Assembly: GCA_000196815.1 (NCBI GenBank) | Contig: FP929003.1 | Coordinates: 1,240,001 to 1,304,000 of the forward strand | Source of the DNA: Nitrospira defluvii | GTDB taxonomy: Bacteria; Nitrospirota; Nitrospiria; Nitrospirales; Nitrospiraceae | Direction: 5' to 3' | DNA: 64,000 bases | Part shown: positions 39,282-49,344 of the stretch, one piece after another | Layout of the letters: each line of letters begins with the position of its first letter | Position numbering within the stretch: the first letter of the stretch is position 1 | Position numbers and translations under genes: made by a program | The notes under the pieces: generated by a model | The model's input: the letters and a program-made list of their open reading frames with translations, nothing else | What the model was told of the DNA's origin: nothing | The model's database searches: none

Positions 39282-40587
39282 GCGTCTGCTGACAAGTTTT
39301 CAAAACATCTTCAAGATCCCCGAGCTCCGTACGCGCGTGTTATTCACGCTCGGGATGCTTATTGTCTATCGTGTCGGTGCGCACATTCCCACGCCGGGTA
39401 TCAATGGAGAAGCTCTCTCTGACTTCCTGCAGAAGCAAGGTGGTGCGCTTCTCGGCTTTCTGGATATTTTCTCCGGTGGCTCCCTCTCACGACTGACAAT
39501 CTTTGCGCTGGGGATCATGCCCTACATCAGCGCATCGATTATTCTCCAGTTGTTGACGGTGGTTATTCCTCATCTCTCTAAATTAGCGAAAGAGGGTGAG
39601 CGAGGCCGCAAGAAGATTATTCAATACACACGATTCGGTACGATCGTCATCGCATTGATTCAGGGTTTCGGCATTGCCGTCGGCCTTGAACAAATGAACC
39701 AAGGTGCGTTCGTGCTCAGCCCGGGCTGGGGATTCCGATTCATGACCGTCATTACGCTCTGCGCGGGTACTGGGTTTTTGATGTGGCTTGGCGAGCAGAT
39801 CACCGAGCGAGGAATCGGGAATGGCATTTCGCTGATCATTTTCGCCGGGATCGTGGCAAGGCTTCCCGCAGCGGTGGCACAAACGTTCGATCTCTACAAG
39901 GTTGGCCAACTGAGCTTTCCGCTCTTGGTCGTCTTGACGCTCATCATGTTTGGGGTGGTAGCTGCCATTGTCTTCTTGGAGAGCGGACGAAGAAAAGTGC
40001 CGGTACAATATGCAAAACGAGTCATTGGGCGACGGGTTTACGGTGGGCAAAGTACCCACATTCCGCTCAAGATTAATACAGCTGGAGTCATTCCTCCAAT
40101 TTTCGCCTCTTCGATCATTGCGTTTCCAGCAACGATCGCGGGATTCTTTGAAACACCGTGGATCAAGGCCGTTGGATCACAATTAGCACCGGGTTCCCTT
40201 CTTTATACGTTGATGTATGTCGGCCTGATCGTCTTCTTCTGCTTCTTTTACACTGCCGTGGTGATGAACCCCGTTGATATGGCAGATAATCTGAAGAAAT
40301 ACGGTGGGTTCGTTCCTGGTATCAGACCTGGGCAGCGTACTTCCGACTATATTTACTCCGTTTTGACGAAAATCACTTTTGCCGGGGCGATTTATCTCGC
40401 CATCGTGTGCGTGATTCCTGAGTTTTTAATTTATAAGCTCAATATGCCCTTTTACTTCGGCGGAACATCTCTCTTGATCGTAATCGGCGTCGGGCTGGAT
40501 ACAGCCCAACAAATTGAGTCCCATCTGTTGAATCGCAACTACGATGGGTTCCTTCAAAAGGGTAAACTTCGCGGCAGAACGACTTAA
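39274..40587 (+). CDS. secY: Preprotein translocase subunit SecY
   Basis: A 437-residue, ten-helix channel of the Sec translocon. The N-terminal FKIPELRTRVLFTLGMLIVY and IPTPGIN, the plug region after LGFLDIFSGGSL and the cytoplasmic loop YAKRVIGRRVYGGQ are typical. GTG at 39274, inside the end of rplO, gives the family N terminus; longer in-frame starts lie in rplO and are not credible. It should work with SecE, encoded at 14011. Confidence 0.96.
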   Translation: MFERLLTSFQNIFKIPELRTRVLFTLGMLIVYRVGAHIPTPGINGEALSDFLQKQGGALLGFLDIFSGGSLSRLTIFALGIMPYISASIILQLLTVVIPHLSKLAKEGERGRKKIIQYTRFGTIVIALIQGFGIAVGLEQMNQGAFVLSPGWGFRFMTVITLCAGTGFLMWLGEQITERGIGNGISLIIFAGIVARLPAAVAQTFDLYKVGQLSFPLLVVLTLIMFGVVAAIVFLESGRRKVPVQYAKRVIGRRVYGGQSTHIPLKINTAGVIPPIFASSIIAFPATIAGFFETPWIKAVGSQLAPGSLLYTLMYVGLIVFFCFFYTAVVMNPVDMADNLKKYGGFVPGIRPGQRTSDYIYSVLTKITFAGAIYLAIVCVIPEFLIYKLNMPFYFGGTSLLIVIGVGLDTAQQIESHLLNRNYDGFLQKGKLRGRTT

Positions 40588-40596
40588 GGCTAATTC

Positions 40597-41253
40597 ATGC
40601 GTCTCGTATTTCTTGGTGCACCAGGGGTGGGTAAAGGAACTCAGGCTGATCGGGTAACCGCTCAGTTTGGTTGGCCCAAGATTTCTACCGGAGACATTTT
40701 AAGAGAGGCCGTGAGGAACCAGACCGCCTTAGGGATCGAGGCAAAAAAGAGTATGGATGCCGGGAAGCTCGTTCCTGATAATGTTGTTATCGGTATGGTT
40801 CGCGCCAAAGTAGCTGAGCCGTTATGTCAGAACGGTTTCGTCTTAGATGGATTCCCACGGACTGTTCCTCAGGCCGAAGAGCTGAGTGGAATTCTGGCTG
40901 AGCGAGGTGTAAGTCTCGATCGAGTTATTAATTTCCGGGTTTCTCGCGAAGATGTGATTAGACGCCTGAGTGGTCGCCGGAGTTGTCCCAAGTGCCAGAG
41001 CGTGTTTCATGTAGATTTTGCCGCGCCGAAGATTGAGGGGCAATGTGACCGCTGTGGCGCTTTGCTGGTTCAACGAAGTGATGACAAGCCGGAGACCATT
41101 GAAGCCCGTTTGAAAGTTTATGATGAACAGACAGCGCCGTTAATCGCCTACTATGAAAAGAAGAAAGCCCTAAGTGAGCTTGATGGGTCTGGCGATATGA
41201 CTCACGTTTACGATAGGCTATCGAAGGTGCTCGTTGGGCTTGGCGCTAAATGA
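40597..41253 (+). CDS. adk: Adenylate kinase, zinc-lid form
   Basis: A 218-residue enzyme that interconverts ATP + AMP and 2 ADP. GAPGVGKGTQADRV is the P-loop, and LDGFPRTVPQAE and RLSGRRSCP mark the AMP site and the lid. The long-form lid carries four cysteines (CPKC ... CDRC), which implies a structural zinc. It overlaps map by four bases. Confidence 0.97.
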   Translation: MRLVFLGAPGVGKGTQADRVTAQFGWPKISTGDILREAVRNQTALGIEAKKSMDAGKLVPDNVVIGMVRAKVAEPLCQNGFVLDGFPRTVPQAEELSGILAERGVSLDRVINFRVSREDVIRRLSGRRSCPKCQSVFHVDFAAPKIEGQCDRCGALLVQRSDDKPETIEARLKVYDEQTAPLIAYYEKKKALSELDGSGDMTHVYDRLSKVLVGLGAK

Positions 41254-42005
41254 TCGTGTTCAAGACGCCGGACGAAGTTTCATTAATGGCGCAGGCTTCT
41301 CATGTGGTAGCAGAAGTGTTGGAGTTGTTAAAGGAGAAGGTGGCACCAGGCATTACAACTGATGATTTGGATCGCATGGCTGAAGAGGCGATTAGAGGTC
41401 GTGGCGCCATTCCCGCCTTCAAAGGATATCGGAACTACCCCAAGACGCTGTGTGCATCGGTCAACGAGCAGGTTGTTCACGGAATTCCATCGAAGCGTCG
41501 CCTCAAGGAAGGTGATATTATCGGCCTTGATTTGGGAGCGATCGTTTCAGGCTTCTACGGTGATTCCGCAGTGACGGTACCGGTTGGTGTGGCCAGCAGC
41601 GAGGCACTGCGGCTGATTCAAATAACTGAAGAATCGATGTACCGTGGCATCGCGAAAGCCGTAGTCGGCAATCGACTGTCCGATGTGTCTCATGCAGTCC
41701 AATCGCATGTTGAGCAGGCTGGATTTGCCGTGGTGACCGAATTCGTCGGGCATGGGATAGGGCGACAGCTCCATGAGGAACCGCAGGTTCCGAATTATGG
41801 ACGGCCCGGGCAGGGACCGCGTCTTCAGGTCGGGATGGTGTTGGCGATTGAACCCATGGTGAATATGGGTAGCAGTGCGATTCGTATTTTAGAAGATCGA
41901 TGGACGGCTGTGACTCAGGACGGGCGCTGGTCCGCTCATTTCGAGCATACGATCGCCATTCAGCCGAATGGCCCTGCGAGAATTCTGTCACAGTTATCAC
42001 ATTAA
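41250..42005 (+). CDS. map: Methionine aminopeptidase, type I
   Basis: A 251-residue metalloenzyme that removes the initiator Met from nascent proteins. The five metal ligands lie in GLDLGAIVSGFYGDSAVTV (two Asp), GHGIGRQLHEEP (His), LAIEPMV (Glu) and FEHTIAI (Glu). The gene pair adk-map inside the spc block is common. Confidence 0.96.
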   Translation: MIVFKTPDEVSLMAQASHVVAEVLELLKEKVAPGITTDDLDRMAEEAIRGRGAIPAFKGYRNYPKTLCASVNEQVVHGIPSKRRLKEGDIIGLDLGAIVSGFYGDSAVTVPVGVASSEALRLIQITEESMYRGIAKAVVGNRLSDVSHAVQSHVEQAGFAVVTEFVGHGIGRQLHEEPQVPNYGRPGQGPRLQVGMVLAIEPMVNMGSSAIRILEDRWTAVTQDGRWSAHFEHTIAIQPNGPARILSQLSH

Positions 42006-42026
42006 GACTGGGAGGCCTAAGGATAC

Positions 42027-42245
42027 GTGCCAAAAGAAGATGTCATAGAAGTGACCGGCACGGTGGCTGAGACGCTCCCGAATGCAATGTTTCGTGTAGA
42101 ACTGGAACATGGGCACAGAATTTTAGCGCACATCTCTGGAAAAATGCGGATGCACTTCATCCGTATTCTTCCTGGCGATAAGGTGACTGTGCAATTGTCG
42201 CCCTATGATCTAACCAGGGGCCGGATTACCTATCGCTTCAAGTAG
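42027..42245 (+). CDS. infA: Translation initiation factor IF-1
   Basis: A 72-residue OB-fold factor that occupies the A-site during initiation. [40 protein letters not shown] and [11 protein letters not shown] are diagnostic. The start is GTG, with GGGAGG about 11 bases upstream. Confidence 0.97.
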   Translation: MPKEDVIEVTGTVAETLPNAMFRVELEHGHRILAHISGKMRMHFIRILPGDKVTVQLSPYDLTRGRITYRFK

Positions 42246-42263
42246 TGGAGAAATGGAATTGCT

Positions 42264-42377
42264 ATGAAGGTCAAGTCGTCAGTCAAGCCGATTTGTGCGA
42301 AATGTAAAGTGGTCCGCAGGCGTGGTGTCGTTCGGGTATTATGCGCCAATCCGCGTCACAAGCAGCGACAGGGTTGA
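42264..42377 (+). CDS. rpmJ: Ribosomal protein L36 (bL36)
   Basis: A 37-residue zinc-ribbon protein: [20 protein letters not shown], then [17 protein letters not shown]. Three cysteines and one histidine (CAKC, C, H) mark the zinc form. It lies in its usual place between infA and rpsM. Confidence 0.95.
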   Translation: MKVKSSVKPICAKCKVVRRRGVVRVLCANPRHKQRQG

Positions 42378-42510
42378 CCGGAATGTGGGTTGCCTTGGCA
42401 GGGGGAGGTTGGGCCCGCAAGGGGCTGGTCGAGGCGACATCTGAACGGTGTTGCGAGGGCCCTTCAAGCCAGCTCACGGTGCAATCAAGGGAAGGAATTA
42501 GGGGGTAATT

Positions 42511-42900
42511 ATGGCGCGTATTGCGGGCGTGGATTTGCCAAAAGACAAAAGGATCGATATCGGTCTGACCTATGTGTACGGGATTGGTCGGGTTGCCGCT
42601 CAGGTGATTCTGAAGAAGGCCGGAGTCGATGGATCCATTCGCGTGAAAGATGTCAGTGAGGACAAGATCGTCAAGATTCGAGAAGTCATCGAACGTGACT
42701 ATCGCGTGGAAGGCGATTTGCGTAAAGAAGTGTCGATGAACATCAAGCGACTGGTGGATACCGGAACATTTCGTGGGCTCCGGCATCGCAAGGGGTTGCC
42801 TGTTCGTGGACAGCGGACCAAGACCAATGCGCGTACCCGCAAGGGGCGCCGCTCCGGTGTTGGAAGCAAACCGCAGAAGCCCGCTGGTTCAAGAGCATAA
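42511..42900 (+). CDS. rpsM: Ribosomal protein S13 (uS13)
   Basis: A 129-residue protein of the 30S head that contacts the 50S subunit. [38 protein letters not shown] and [20 protein letters not shown] are diagnostic. AAGGAATTAGGGGG lies upstream. It opens the alpha block after a 133-base gap. Confidence 0.97.
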   Translation: MARIAGVDLPKDKRIDIGLTYVYGIGRVAAQVILKKAGVDGSIRVKDVSEDKIVKIREVIERDYRVEGDLRKEVSMNIKRLVDTGTFRGLRHRKGLPVRGQRTKTNARTRKGRRSGVGSKPQKPAGSRA

Positions 42901-42941
42901 GAGATTAGACCGAGCAGGCGCCATGCGCTGAGGGAGATTCT

Positions 42942-43325
42942 ATGAGTGTGAAGAAGGGCAAGAAGAAAGAACGGAAGATTGTTCAGAGCGGAGTCGCTCA
43001 CGTTCAAGCGTCGTTCAATAATACGATTGTGACTATTACTGATATGAGCGGTAACACCGTGGTGTGGGCCAGCTCAGGGAATCAAGGATTTAAAGGCTCC
43101 CGTAAAAGCACACCGTTTGCGGCGCAGCGAGCGGGAGAGGCGGCGGCGAGAAAGGCCATGGAGAACGGCATGCGGCAGGTTGATGTGTATGTCAACGGGC
43201 CGGGGGCGGGCCGCGAGTCTGCCATTCGCTCGTTGCAAAGCGCCGGGTTGCGCATCAATCTGATTCGAGACGTGACGCCAATCCCCCACAATGGATGCCG
43301 GCCTCCGAAGCGCCGACGTGTTTAG
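42942..43325 (+). CDS. rpsK: Ribosomal protein S11 (uS11)
   Basis: A 127-residue platform protein. [40 protein letters not shown] and [19 protein letters not shown] are diagnostic. GAGGGAG lies upstream of the ATG. Confidence 0.97.
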   Translation: MSVKKGKKKERKIVQSGVAHVQASFNNTIVTITDMSGNTVVWASSGNQGFKGSRKSTPFAAQRAGEAAARKAMENGMRQVDVYVNGPGAGRESAIRSLQSAGLRINLIRDVTPIPHNGCRPPKRRRV

Positions 43326-43406
43326 TTGTGGTCGCGACGTCATCAGAACAAGGTAATCGCTGAGTTGATCGTACTTGAGTCGTTGAGGTAGAGGAGGGGT
43401 AGTAGC

Positions 43407-44033
43407 GTGGCAAAATATAGTGGACCTGTCTGCCGCTTGTGTCGGAGAGAGGGCGAGAAGCTCTTTTTAAAAGGGTCTCGTTGCATGACCGAGAAGTGCG
43501 CGATTGAGCGCCGGAGTTATCCCCCTGGGCAGCATGGTCAAGCTCGTCAGCGGACGTCGGATTATAGCCTGCAGTTGCGCGAAAAACAGAAGCTCAAGAG
43601 GATTTACGGACTGCAAGAGTGTCAATTCCGTGGCATTTTTGAACGGGCCGAACGGCAAGCCGGCGTCACTGGCGATACGTTGCTGCGCCTCCTGGAATGC
43701 CGCTTGGACAATGTGGTGTATCGGCTCGGCTTTGGAGCCTCTCGGAAAGAGGCCCGGCAGTTGGTCAATCATGGTCACATGATGATCAACGGTCGTAAAG
43801 TGAAGGCGCCCGGTGCTCTTGTCAAAGCGGGGGATTCCGTGGAAGTCCGACAGAAGAGCCGTGAACTTCTCCCCATTCAAGGCGCACTGGCGGCAGTGGA
43901 TGGACGGGGTATTCCGGAGTGGCTTGAATTGGACCGAACAGCCTGCAAGGGCACCATTCGTTCGTTGCCGACCAAGGAGCACATCGTGCTCCCTGTCAAC
44001 GAACAGATGGTCGTGGAATTGTACTCGCGCTAA
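43407..44033 (+). CDS. rpsD: Ribosomal protein S4 (uS4), cysteine-containing form
   Basis: A 208-residue assembly initiator of the 30S subunit and often the repressor of the alpha operon. The N-terminal zinc motif (CRLCRREGEKLF then CMTEKC) and the S4 RNA-binding domain (LECRLDNVVYRLGFGASRKE, QLVNHGHMMINGRKVKAPG) are present. GTG at 43407 follows a GAGGAGGGG. Confidence 0.97.
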   Translation: MAKYSGPVCRLCRREGEKLFLKGSRCMTEKCAIERRSYPPGQHGQARQRTSDYSLQLREKQKLKRIYGLQECQFRGIFERAERQAGVTGDTLLRLLECRLDNVVYRLGFGASRKEARQLVNHGHMMINGRKVKAPGALVKAGDSVEVRQKSRELLPIQGALAAVDGRGIPEWLELDRTACKGTIRSLPTKEHIVLPVNEQMVVELYSR

Positions 44034-44117
44034 GATTCCGTGGCTGGAGAGCCGCTTGCTCATTACGGCCATGGCTGAACGATAGATGGGCACACACGAG
44101 TTAATGAAGGGGGAGTC

Positions 44118-45119
44118 ATGATTAAAGCGATGAAAGACTTTCAGATCCCCATGCGGGTGGAAGTCGACAAGGACACTCTTTCCCCGACATTCGGCAGATT
44201 TACGACCGAGGCATTTGAGCGAGGATTCGGCACCACGGTGGGGAACTCCCTGCGTCGTGTGTTGCTGTCTTCTTTGACGGGGGCTGCGGTGACCACCGTC
44301 AAGATCGAAGGAGTGTTGCACGAATTCTCCACGATTCCTGGCGTGACAGAAGATGTCACATCCATTATTTTGAATGTGAAAAGTCTGCGGTTGGCGTTGC
44401 AGGGTGACAAGCCCAAGACCATCCGGCTGAAGAAAAAAGGACCTGGCGAAGCGAAGGGCTCTGATATTACACACGATGGGGATGTCACAATTCTCACTCC
44501 TGATCTGCATATTGCCACTCTGGACAAGGACGCCTCGCTGGATTTGGAAATGACGATCAAGCATGGCCGTGGATTTGTGCCGGCCGAACGAAATAAAGAG
44601 GAAGGATTGCCCATCGGGGTGATCGCCGTGGACTCCATTTTCTCTCCAATCAAGCGAGTGAATTTCCACGTCGAGAATGCGCGTGTAGGTCGTATGACCG
44701 ACTATGACAAGCTGACGCTTGAAATTTGGACGGACGGCACGATCTCTCCGCGTGACGCGTTGTCCAACGCGGCAGGCATCCTCCGCGAACATCTGGATAT
44801 CTTCATTAATCCTGAAGAGCGCTCTGATGCGAAACCGGCTGCGGGCAGTGAAGATTTGTCTGATGAAGTGAATAAGAATCTCTATCGCAGCGTGAATGAG
44901 TTGGAATTGTCCGTTCGGGCAGCCAATTGCCTGAAGAATGCCAATATCAAGACGATTGCCGACCTGGTGCAAAAAACAGAAGCAGAAATGTTGAAGACCA
45001 AGAATTTCGGGAAAAAGTCCCTCAATGAAATCAAGGAAATCCTGACCGAAATGGGACTGAGCCTTGGAATGAAAGTCGACGCCTTGCCGTCAGGCGATGC
45101 GGGCGTACGTTCAGAGTAA
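44118..45119 (+). CDS. rpoA: RNA polymerase alpha subunit
   Basis: A 333-residue subunit. The N-terminal assembly domain includes [20 protein letters not shown] and [16 protein letters not shown]. The C-terminal domain ([39 protein letters not shown]) contacts UP elements and activators. AAGGGGGAG lies upstream of the ATG. Confidence 0.98.
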   Translation: MIKAMKDFQIPMRVEVDKDTLSPTFGRFTTEAFERGFGTTVGNSLRRVLLSSLTGAAVTTVKIEGVLHEFSTIPGVTEDVTSIILNVKSLRLALQGDKPKTIRLKKKGPGEAKGSDITHDGDVTILTPDLHIATLDKDASLDLEMTIKHGRGFVPAERNKEEGLPIGVIAVDSIFSPIKRVNFHVENARVGRMTDYDKLTLEIWTDGTISPRDALSNAAGILREHLDIFINPEERSDAKPAAGSEDLSDEVNKNLYRSVNELELSVRAANCLKNANIKTIADLVQKTEAEMLKTKNFGKKSLNEIKEILTEMGLSLGMKVDALPSGDAGVRSE

Positions 45120-45137
45120 GAAAGGAACAGGACTACC

Positions 45138-45584
45138 GTGCGCCACAAAAAGAAGGGTCGACAGCTCGGACGTCAAACTAAACACCGATGGGCTCTGTTC
45201 CGGAGTCTGGTGACTTCGTTGCTCGAACATGAGCGAATCGAAACGACGGAAGCCAAGGCCAAGGAAGTCCGTGGCTTTACCGATCGCATGATTACCCTTG
45301 GGAAAGAGGGGGGGCTTCCTGCCCGTCGCCGAGCTCTGAGCTTCTTGCGAAGCAAGGCAGTGGTGGCGAAGCTGTTCAGCGATGTCGCATCACGTTTTCG
45401 AGAACGTCCCGGAGGCTACACTCGTATCATCCGGACTCGTCGGCGAATTGGTGATGCTGCGGAGATGGTGGCCATTGAATTGGTGACCAGGCCGGAGAAG
45501 CCGAAGGCCGTGCCATCAACGGACGTCGCGGTCGCTGACAAGAAAGATACGACAGAAAAGCCTTCTGCCCAAGCAGAAAGCTAA
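45138..45584 (+). CDS. rplQ: Ribosomal protein L17 (bL17)
   Basis: A 148-residue protein. [37 protein letters not shown] and [19 protein letters not shown] are diagnostic. The C-terminal 30 residues are an Ala/Lys/Thr-rich tail beyond the core. It starts with GTG and is the last gene of the superoperon; a strong hairpin follows 10 bases after its stop. Confidence 0.96.
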   Translation: MRHKKKGRQLGRQTKHRWALFRSLVTSLLEHERIETTEAKAKEVRGFTDRMITLGKEGGLPARRRALSFLRSKAVVAKLFSDVASRFRERPGGYTRIIRTRRRIGDAAEMVAIELVTRPEKPKAVPSTDVAVADKKDTTEKPSAQAES

Positions 45585-45593
45585 TCATCGAGA

Positions 45594-45627
45594 GCCACGA
45601 CGACCTCAGGGTCGTCGTGGCCTTGTT
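45594..45627 (+). terminator. Terminator of the str-S10-spc-alpha superoperon
   Basis: A perfect 12-bp stem, GCCACGACGACC (45594-45605) and its complement (45610-45621), closes a TCAG tetraloop. The following CTTGTTCCC is only moderately T-rich. Its position right after rplQ supports termination. Confidence 0.75.
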
Positions 45628-45692
45628 CCCGCCCCACCTCAATCTACATCCTTATATCCGATCATTTTCTCAGGCCATGCGCGGACTGTAGG

Positions 45693-45721
45693 TTTACTTG
45701 GCCAGGGTGGAATGCTACTAT
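45693..45721 (+). promoter_or_regulatory. Possible promoter of the lpt-rpoN operon
   Basis: TTTACT (45693-45698) and TACTAT (45716-45721) are 17 bases apart, about 50 bases upstream of lptC. Both boxes are imperfect. Confidence 0.4.
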
Positions 45722-45772
45722 CATGCCACCGACTGTGACCTGGGAAGCTCTTTAAATTAGGGGCTTTTTGCC

Positions 45773-46345
45773 ATGTGGGAACGTTGGATTCGACGAGGCC
45801 TTCTAGCTCTGAGTGTGGTACTTGCTGCATTCCTTGGGTATTTGCTCGTCACACGCTCCAATCCTGGATCTTCATCGCGTTCTGTGGCGCCGGTTGGCAC
45901 CGAATCGGCCGACGCCAGAATTCAAGACTTTACCTTCACCCAGACAAAAGGCGATCTTGTTCAGTGGAAAGTTCAAGCTGAACAGGCGCGTCTGTTTGAA
46001 AAGGAGAGCCGGGCGATACTGAACAATGTCCAAATTACTATGTACGGGGCACAGGGAAAAGAACTGACCTTGTCGGGTGATGAGGGCACGCTTGATACGC
46101 AGACCAAAAATTTTCAACTTTCCAACAGGACCACGCCGATTGTGGTTGAAACACAAAGTGGCTATACCATTCAGACAAATCATCTTGTGTGGACTGATGC
46201 GCGGCATGAAATTCAAACTCCAGACCATGTCACGATTAACGGACATGGATTGCAAGTCACCGGCAGGGGGTTGCTGGGGAAAATGGATACGGAAGAATTT
46301 CAGGTGTTGGACGACGTGCGCGTCGATGTGGTGCCTGCTTCTTAG
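45773..46345 (+). CDS. lptC: LPS export protein LptC
   Basis: A 190-residue protein with one N-terminal transmembrane anchor (LLALSVVLAAFLGYLLVT) and a periplasmic LptC/OstA-type beta-jellyroll (TQTKGDLVQWKVQAEQARLF ... LTLSGDEGTLDTQTKNFQL). It passes lipopolysaccharide from the LptBFG transporter to LptA. The gene order lptC-lptA-lptB-rpoN matches that of many diderm bacteria. It overlaps the next gene by 20 bases. Confidence 0.88.
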   Translation: MWERWIRRGLLALSVVLAAFLGYLLVTRSNPGSSSRSVAPVGTESADARIQDFTFTQTKGDLVQWKVQAEQARLFEKESRAILNNVQITMYGAQGKELTLSGDEGTLDTQTKNFQLSNRTTPIVVETQSGYTIQTNHLVWTDARHEIQTPDHVTINGHGLQVTGRGLLGKMDTEEFQVLDDVRVDVVPAS

Positions 46346-46919
46346 CGGTGTCGCACTGCAGACCAGTCCCTGGGCGCACGGGGCAGAGCCAAGCGCTGCG
46401 AAAGGGGCCACTTCCAATCCCGCATCGACGACGATTACGTCTCGCACCATGACGGTAAGTAACCAGGCAAATACCGCGATTTTTGATGGGGCGGTTGTTT
46501 TGACTCGTGGCTTGCTGGTGGTGCATTCGGATCATATGGTGGTCTCGTTTCATCCCAACCGCAATGGGGCCGACAGCAAGAATGCTAACGGTGCAACCAA
46601 GCCGAAGAACAATTCGAGTGCGAGCAAGCCGGAACCACAAGGGCTGGATGCGGCTCCCGCGGTCTCGGAGCGTAGTATCCGGATGGTCGAAGCGACGGGC
46701 CGAGTGAGAATTGAGAAAGAAGATGGGCGCGCGACCTGCCAGAAGGCCGTGTATTACGAAGATGAAAAGAAAATCATTCTGACAGGCGATCCGGTGGCTT
46801 GGCAGAAAGGGACGCGCGTATCCGGCAAGCGGATCATTATGTTTCTGGACGAGGATCGCAGTGTGGTGGAGGGAGACTCTCAGGTGGTCATCGAGGGCGA
46901 AAGCGGTGGCAAGCGGTGA
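46326..46919 (+). CDS. lptA: LPS transport periplasmic protein LptA
   Basis: A protein of about 197 residues with a signal peptide ([20 protein letters not shown]) and an OstA-type domain ([40 protein letters not shown]). A Lys/Asn/Ser-rich insert of about 45 residues separates two parts of the domain. It bridges LPS across the periplasm. ATG 46326 lies within the end of lptC and is chosen because a signal peptide starts there; the frame is open further upstream. Confidence 0.83.
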   Translation: MWCLLLSGVALQTSPWAHGAEPSAAKGATSNPASTTITSRTMTVSNQANTAIFDGAVVLTRGLLVVHSDHMVVSFHPNRNGADSKNANGATKPKNNSSASKPEPQGLDAAPAVSERSIRMVEATGRVRIEKEDGRATCQKAVYYEDEKKIILTGDPVAWQKGTRVSGKRIIMFLDEDRSVVEGDSQVVIEGESGGKR

Positions 46920-47701
46920 GCCCGACATCGTTTGACGCCCAGCCATCCGTCGCCCAGGGTACGACATCAACGGGCATGCCGGATCGTCTGGCTGCCAACG
47001 GCCTGGTAAAGAGTTTTCGCGGACGAAAAGTGGTCAAGGGTGTATCGCTCGATGTGCAGGCCGGCGAAGTCGTCGGTCTGCTCGGGCCGAACGGCGCAGG
47101 GAAAACGACGATCTTCGATATGATGGTAGGGTTGTGTCAGCCGGATGAAGGTACGATTGCCTTAAGCGGCCAGGAAATAACCGATTTGCCCATGTATAAG
47201 CGGGCCCGGAAGGGCATCGGGTATTTGCCGCAGGAGTCATCGGTGTTTCGCCGGCTGTCAGTGGAACACAATATCCTTGCGATTCTGGAGATGCTGGGCT
47301 ATTCGAGAAGTGAGCGCATGGAGCGGGTCGAGACATTGCTCAAGGAACTGGATCTGGTGCATATTCGCAAAAGTAAGGCCTATGCCTTGTCAGGGGGAGA
47401 GCGTCGACGGCTGGAGATCACGCGGGCATTGGCGACCAGCCCCTCATTCATGCTGCTGGATGAGCCTTTTGCCGGTATCGATCCCATCGCGGTGGCCGAT
47501 ATCCAGCAAATCATTATCCGGTTGAAACAGCGGAATATCGGCGTGTTGATTACGGACCACAATGTTCGGGAGACGTTGTCGATTACCGATCGAGCCTACA
47601 TCATCAATGAAGGCACGATCTTGGAAGCGGGCCCACCCGGGGTAATCGAGAAAAGTGAAATGGCCAGGGCCGTGTATTTGGGCGAAGGATTCCGCCTGTA
47701 G
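46916..47701 (+). CDS. lptB: LPS export ABC transporter ATPase LptB
   Basis: A 261-residue ATPase that powers LPS extraction from the inner membrane. [16 protein letters not shown] is Walker [18 protein letters not shown] the signature and [19 protein letters not shown] Walker [21 protein letters not shown] is typical of LptB. GTG at 46916 overlaps the lptA stop (GTGA), which suggests coupling. ATG 46976 is the alternative and fits the conserved N terminus better. Confidence 0.93.
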   Translation: MSPTSFDAQPSVAQGTTSTGMPDRLAANGLVKSFRGRKVVKGVSLDVQAGEVVGLLGPNGAGKTTIFDMMVGLCQPDEGTIALSGQEITDLPMYKRARKGIGYLPQESSVFRRLSVEHNILAILEMLGYSRSERMERVETLLKELDLVHIRKSKAYALSGGERRRLEITRALATSPSFMLLDEPFAGIDPIAVADIQQIIIRLKQRNIGVLITDHNVRETLSITDRAYIINEGTILEAGPPGVIEKSEMARAVYLGEGFRL

Positions 47702-47721
47702 CGGCAGGGAGTGAGTGTGCG

Positions 47722-49239
47722 ATGAAGCTGCGACTGGATCTCAGGCTCAGTCAAAAACTGATTATGACGCCGCAATTGCAGCAGGCGATCAAATTGCTGC
47801 AACTGTCTCGTTTGGAGCTTCAGCAAAGTCTGCAGCAGCATCTCATGGAAAATCCGTTGTTGGATGAATTGGCGACGGAGACGGAAGAAAGTGAGGAGAC
47901 GGCGACGGCAGAGCGAGAACAGCCCGACACGTCGACCACCGTATCCAGTGAAGTGCGAGGAGAGGGGGACGATAAGCCTGCCGAAAGCGGGGAAAACGCC
48001 GAGGAATTTTCGGCCTCCAGCTGGGAAGATTACTTCGATACGGACATGCGCCGCGGAGAGACTGAGTATAGTTCTTCCTCGAAGGAGGAGTTCCCCTCGT
48101 ATGAACAAACCGTGGCGAAGTCGACGTCGTTAGAAGATCACCTTGTCTGGCAGTTGTCGTTATCGGGCCTCTCGGATCGAGAAAAAGCGATCGGACGCCT
48201 GATCATCGGAAATCTGGACGACGACGGGTATCTCCGGATGAGTTTGGATGAGCTGGTCGCGGGCACGGACTATTCCGTGGCGGACGCTGAGTCGGTGCTG
48301 AAGGATGTTCAGGGATTCGATCCAAATGGTGTGGCGGCACGGGACTTATCCGAATGTCTGCTGCTTCAACTGAAGTTTTTGGGCCGAAGCCAGATTGGCT
48401 CCTTGGGGTCGCGCCCGGGAGTGCTGAAGGGGACGGTGCTGGAATCCATCGTGCTCCACCATCTGAAGGATCTGGAGAAGAAACAGTACAACCGCATCGC
48501 CAAGGCGCTGAATATTTCGATGGACGACGTTTTTGAAGCGACCCGGATCATCGAAGGGTTGGAGCCGAAGCCTGGACGCCCCTTCTCGAATACACAGAAT
48601 TATGCGATCGTCCCGGATGTTTTTGTCGTCAAGAACGAAGGGGTGTGGGAAGTGTTGCTCAATGACGACGGCCTACCGCGTATGCGCATCAGCCCGTACT
48701 ACAAGCAATTGATGTCGTCAGGGCAATCGGGGTCGGCGGAGACCAAGGCTTATCTGGATGACAAATTGCGGGCCGCGCAGTGGGTGATTCGGAGTATCGA
48801 ACAGCGCAACAAGACCATTGTGAAGGTCGTGTCGAGTATCGTGAAGTTTCAAGAGGGTTTTTTCGAGCGCGGGATCCAGCACTTGAAACCGTTGGTTCTC
48901 AAGCAAGTCGCCGAGGATATCGGGATGCACGAGTCGACGATCAGCCGGGTGACGGCCAATAAATATATGTATTGTCCACAGGGGATGTTGGAGTTGAAAT
49001 TTTTCTTTAACGCCGGGCTTCAGCGCGCGGATCAGCCGATGGACATGTTGTCGTCCCTCACGGTGCGCGAAATGATCCGGCAAATGGTCGCGGCGGAAGA
49101 CGCGCGCAAACCGCTCAAAGATGAGGAGATCGCCGCGCGGCTGCGGACGCAGCAAGTGCTGATCGCCCGTCGCACCGTCGCGAAGTATCGCGCGGAGGAC
49201 AACATTCCCTCCGCCACCCAACGCAGGAAGTTTTTCTAA
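47722..49239 (+). CDS. rpoN: RNA polymerase sigma-54 factor
   Basis: A 505-residue sigma factor for enhancer-dependent promoters, often those of nitrogen genes. Region I is Gln/Leu-rich (QKLIMTPQLQQAIKLLQLSR), an acidic region II follows, and the C terminus has the HTH and the RpoN box (ARRTVAKYRAEDNIPSATQR). It lies 20 bases after lptB. I found no clear sigma-54 promoter in front of the amt gene in this window. Confidence 0.96.
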   Translation: MKLRLDLRLSQKLIMTPQLQQAIKLLQLSRLELQQSLQQHLMENPLLDELATETEESEETATAEREQPDTSTTVSSEVRGEGDDKPAESGENAEEFSASSWEDYFDTDMRRGETEYSSSSKEEFPSYEQTVAKSTSLEDHLVWQLSLSGLSDREKAIGRLIIGNLDDDGYLRMSLDELVAGTDYSVADAESVLKDVQGFDPNGVAARDLSECLLLQLKFLGRSQIGSLGSRPGVLKGTVLESIVLHHLKDLEKKQYNRIAKALNISMDDVFEATRIIEGLEPKPGRPFSNTQNYAIVPDVFVVKNEGVWEVLLNDDGLPRMRISPYYKQLMSSGQSGSAETKAYLDDKLRAAQWVIRSIEQRNKTIVKVVSSIVKFQEGFFERGIQHLKPLVLKQVAEDIGMHESTISRVTANKYMYCPQGMLELKFFFNAGLQRADQPMDMLSSLTVREMIRQMVAAEDARKPLKDEEIAARLRTQQVLIARRTVAKYRAEDNIPSATQRRKFF

Positions 49240-49344
49240 GCTGGTCGGGTCTGGCACCGGGGAGCAGCCTCTCTGGTGGTACAACAATCGTCGCAACAGG
49301 CTGGAACGTACGGTGGTGCGGACAGCCTGAGAAACGAGGATGGA

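Noticed and set aside
43467-44972. 501-codon minus-strand open frame over rpsD and rpoA
   Set aside because: Both plus-strand genes are certain, and the antisense product is His/Arg-rich with no recognisable domain.
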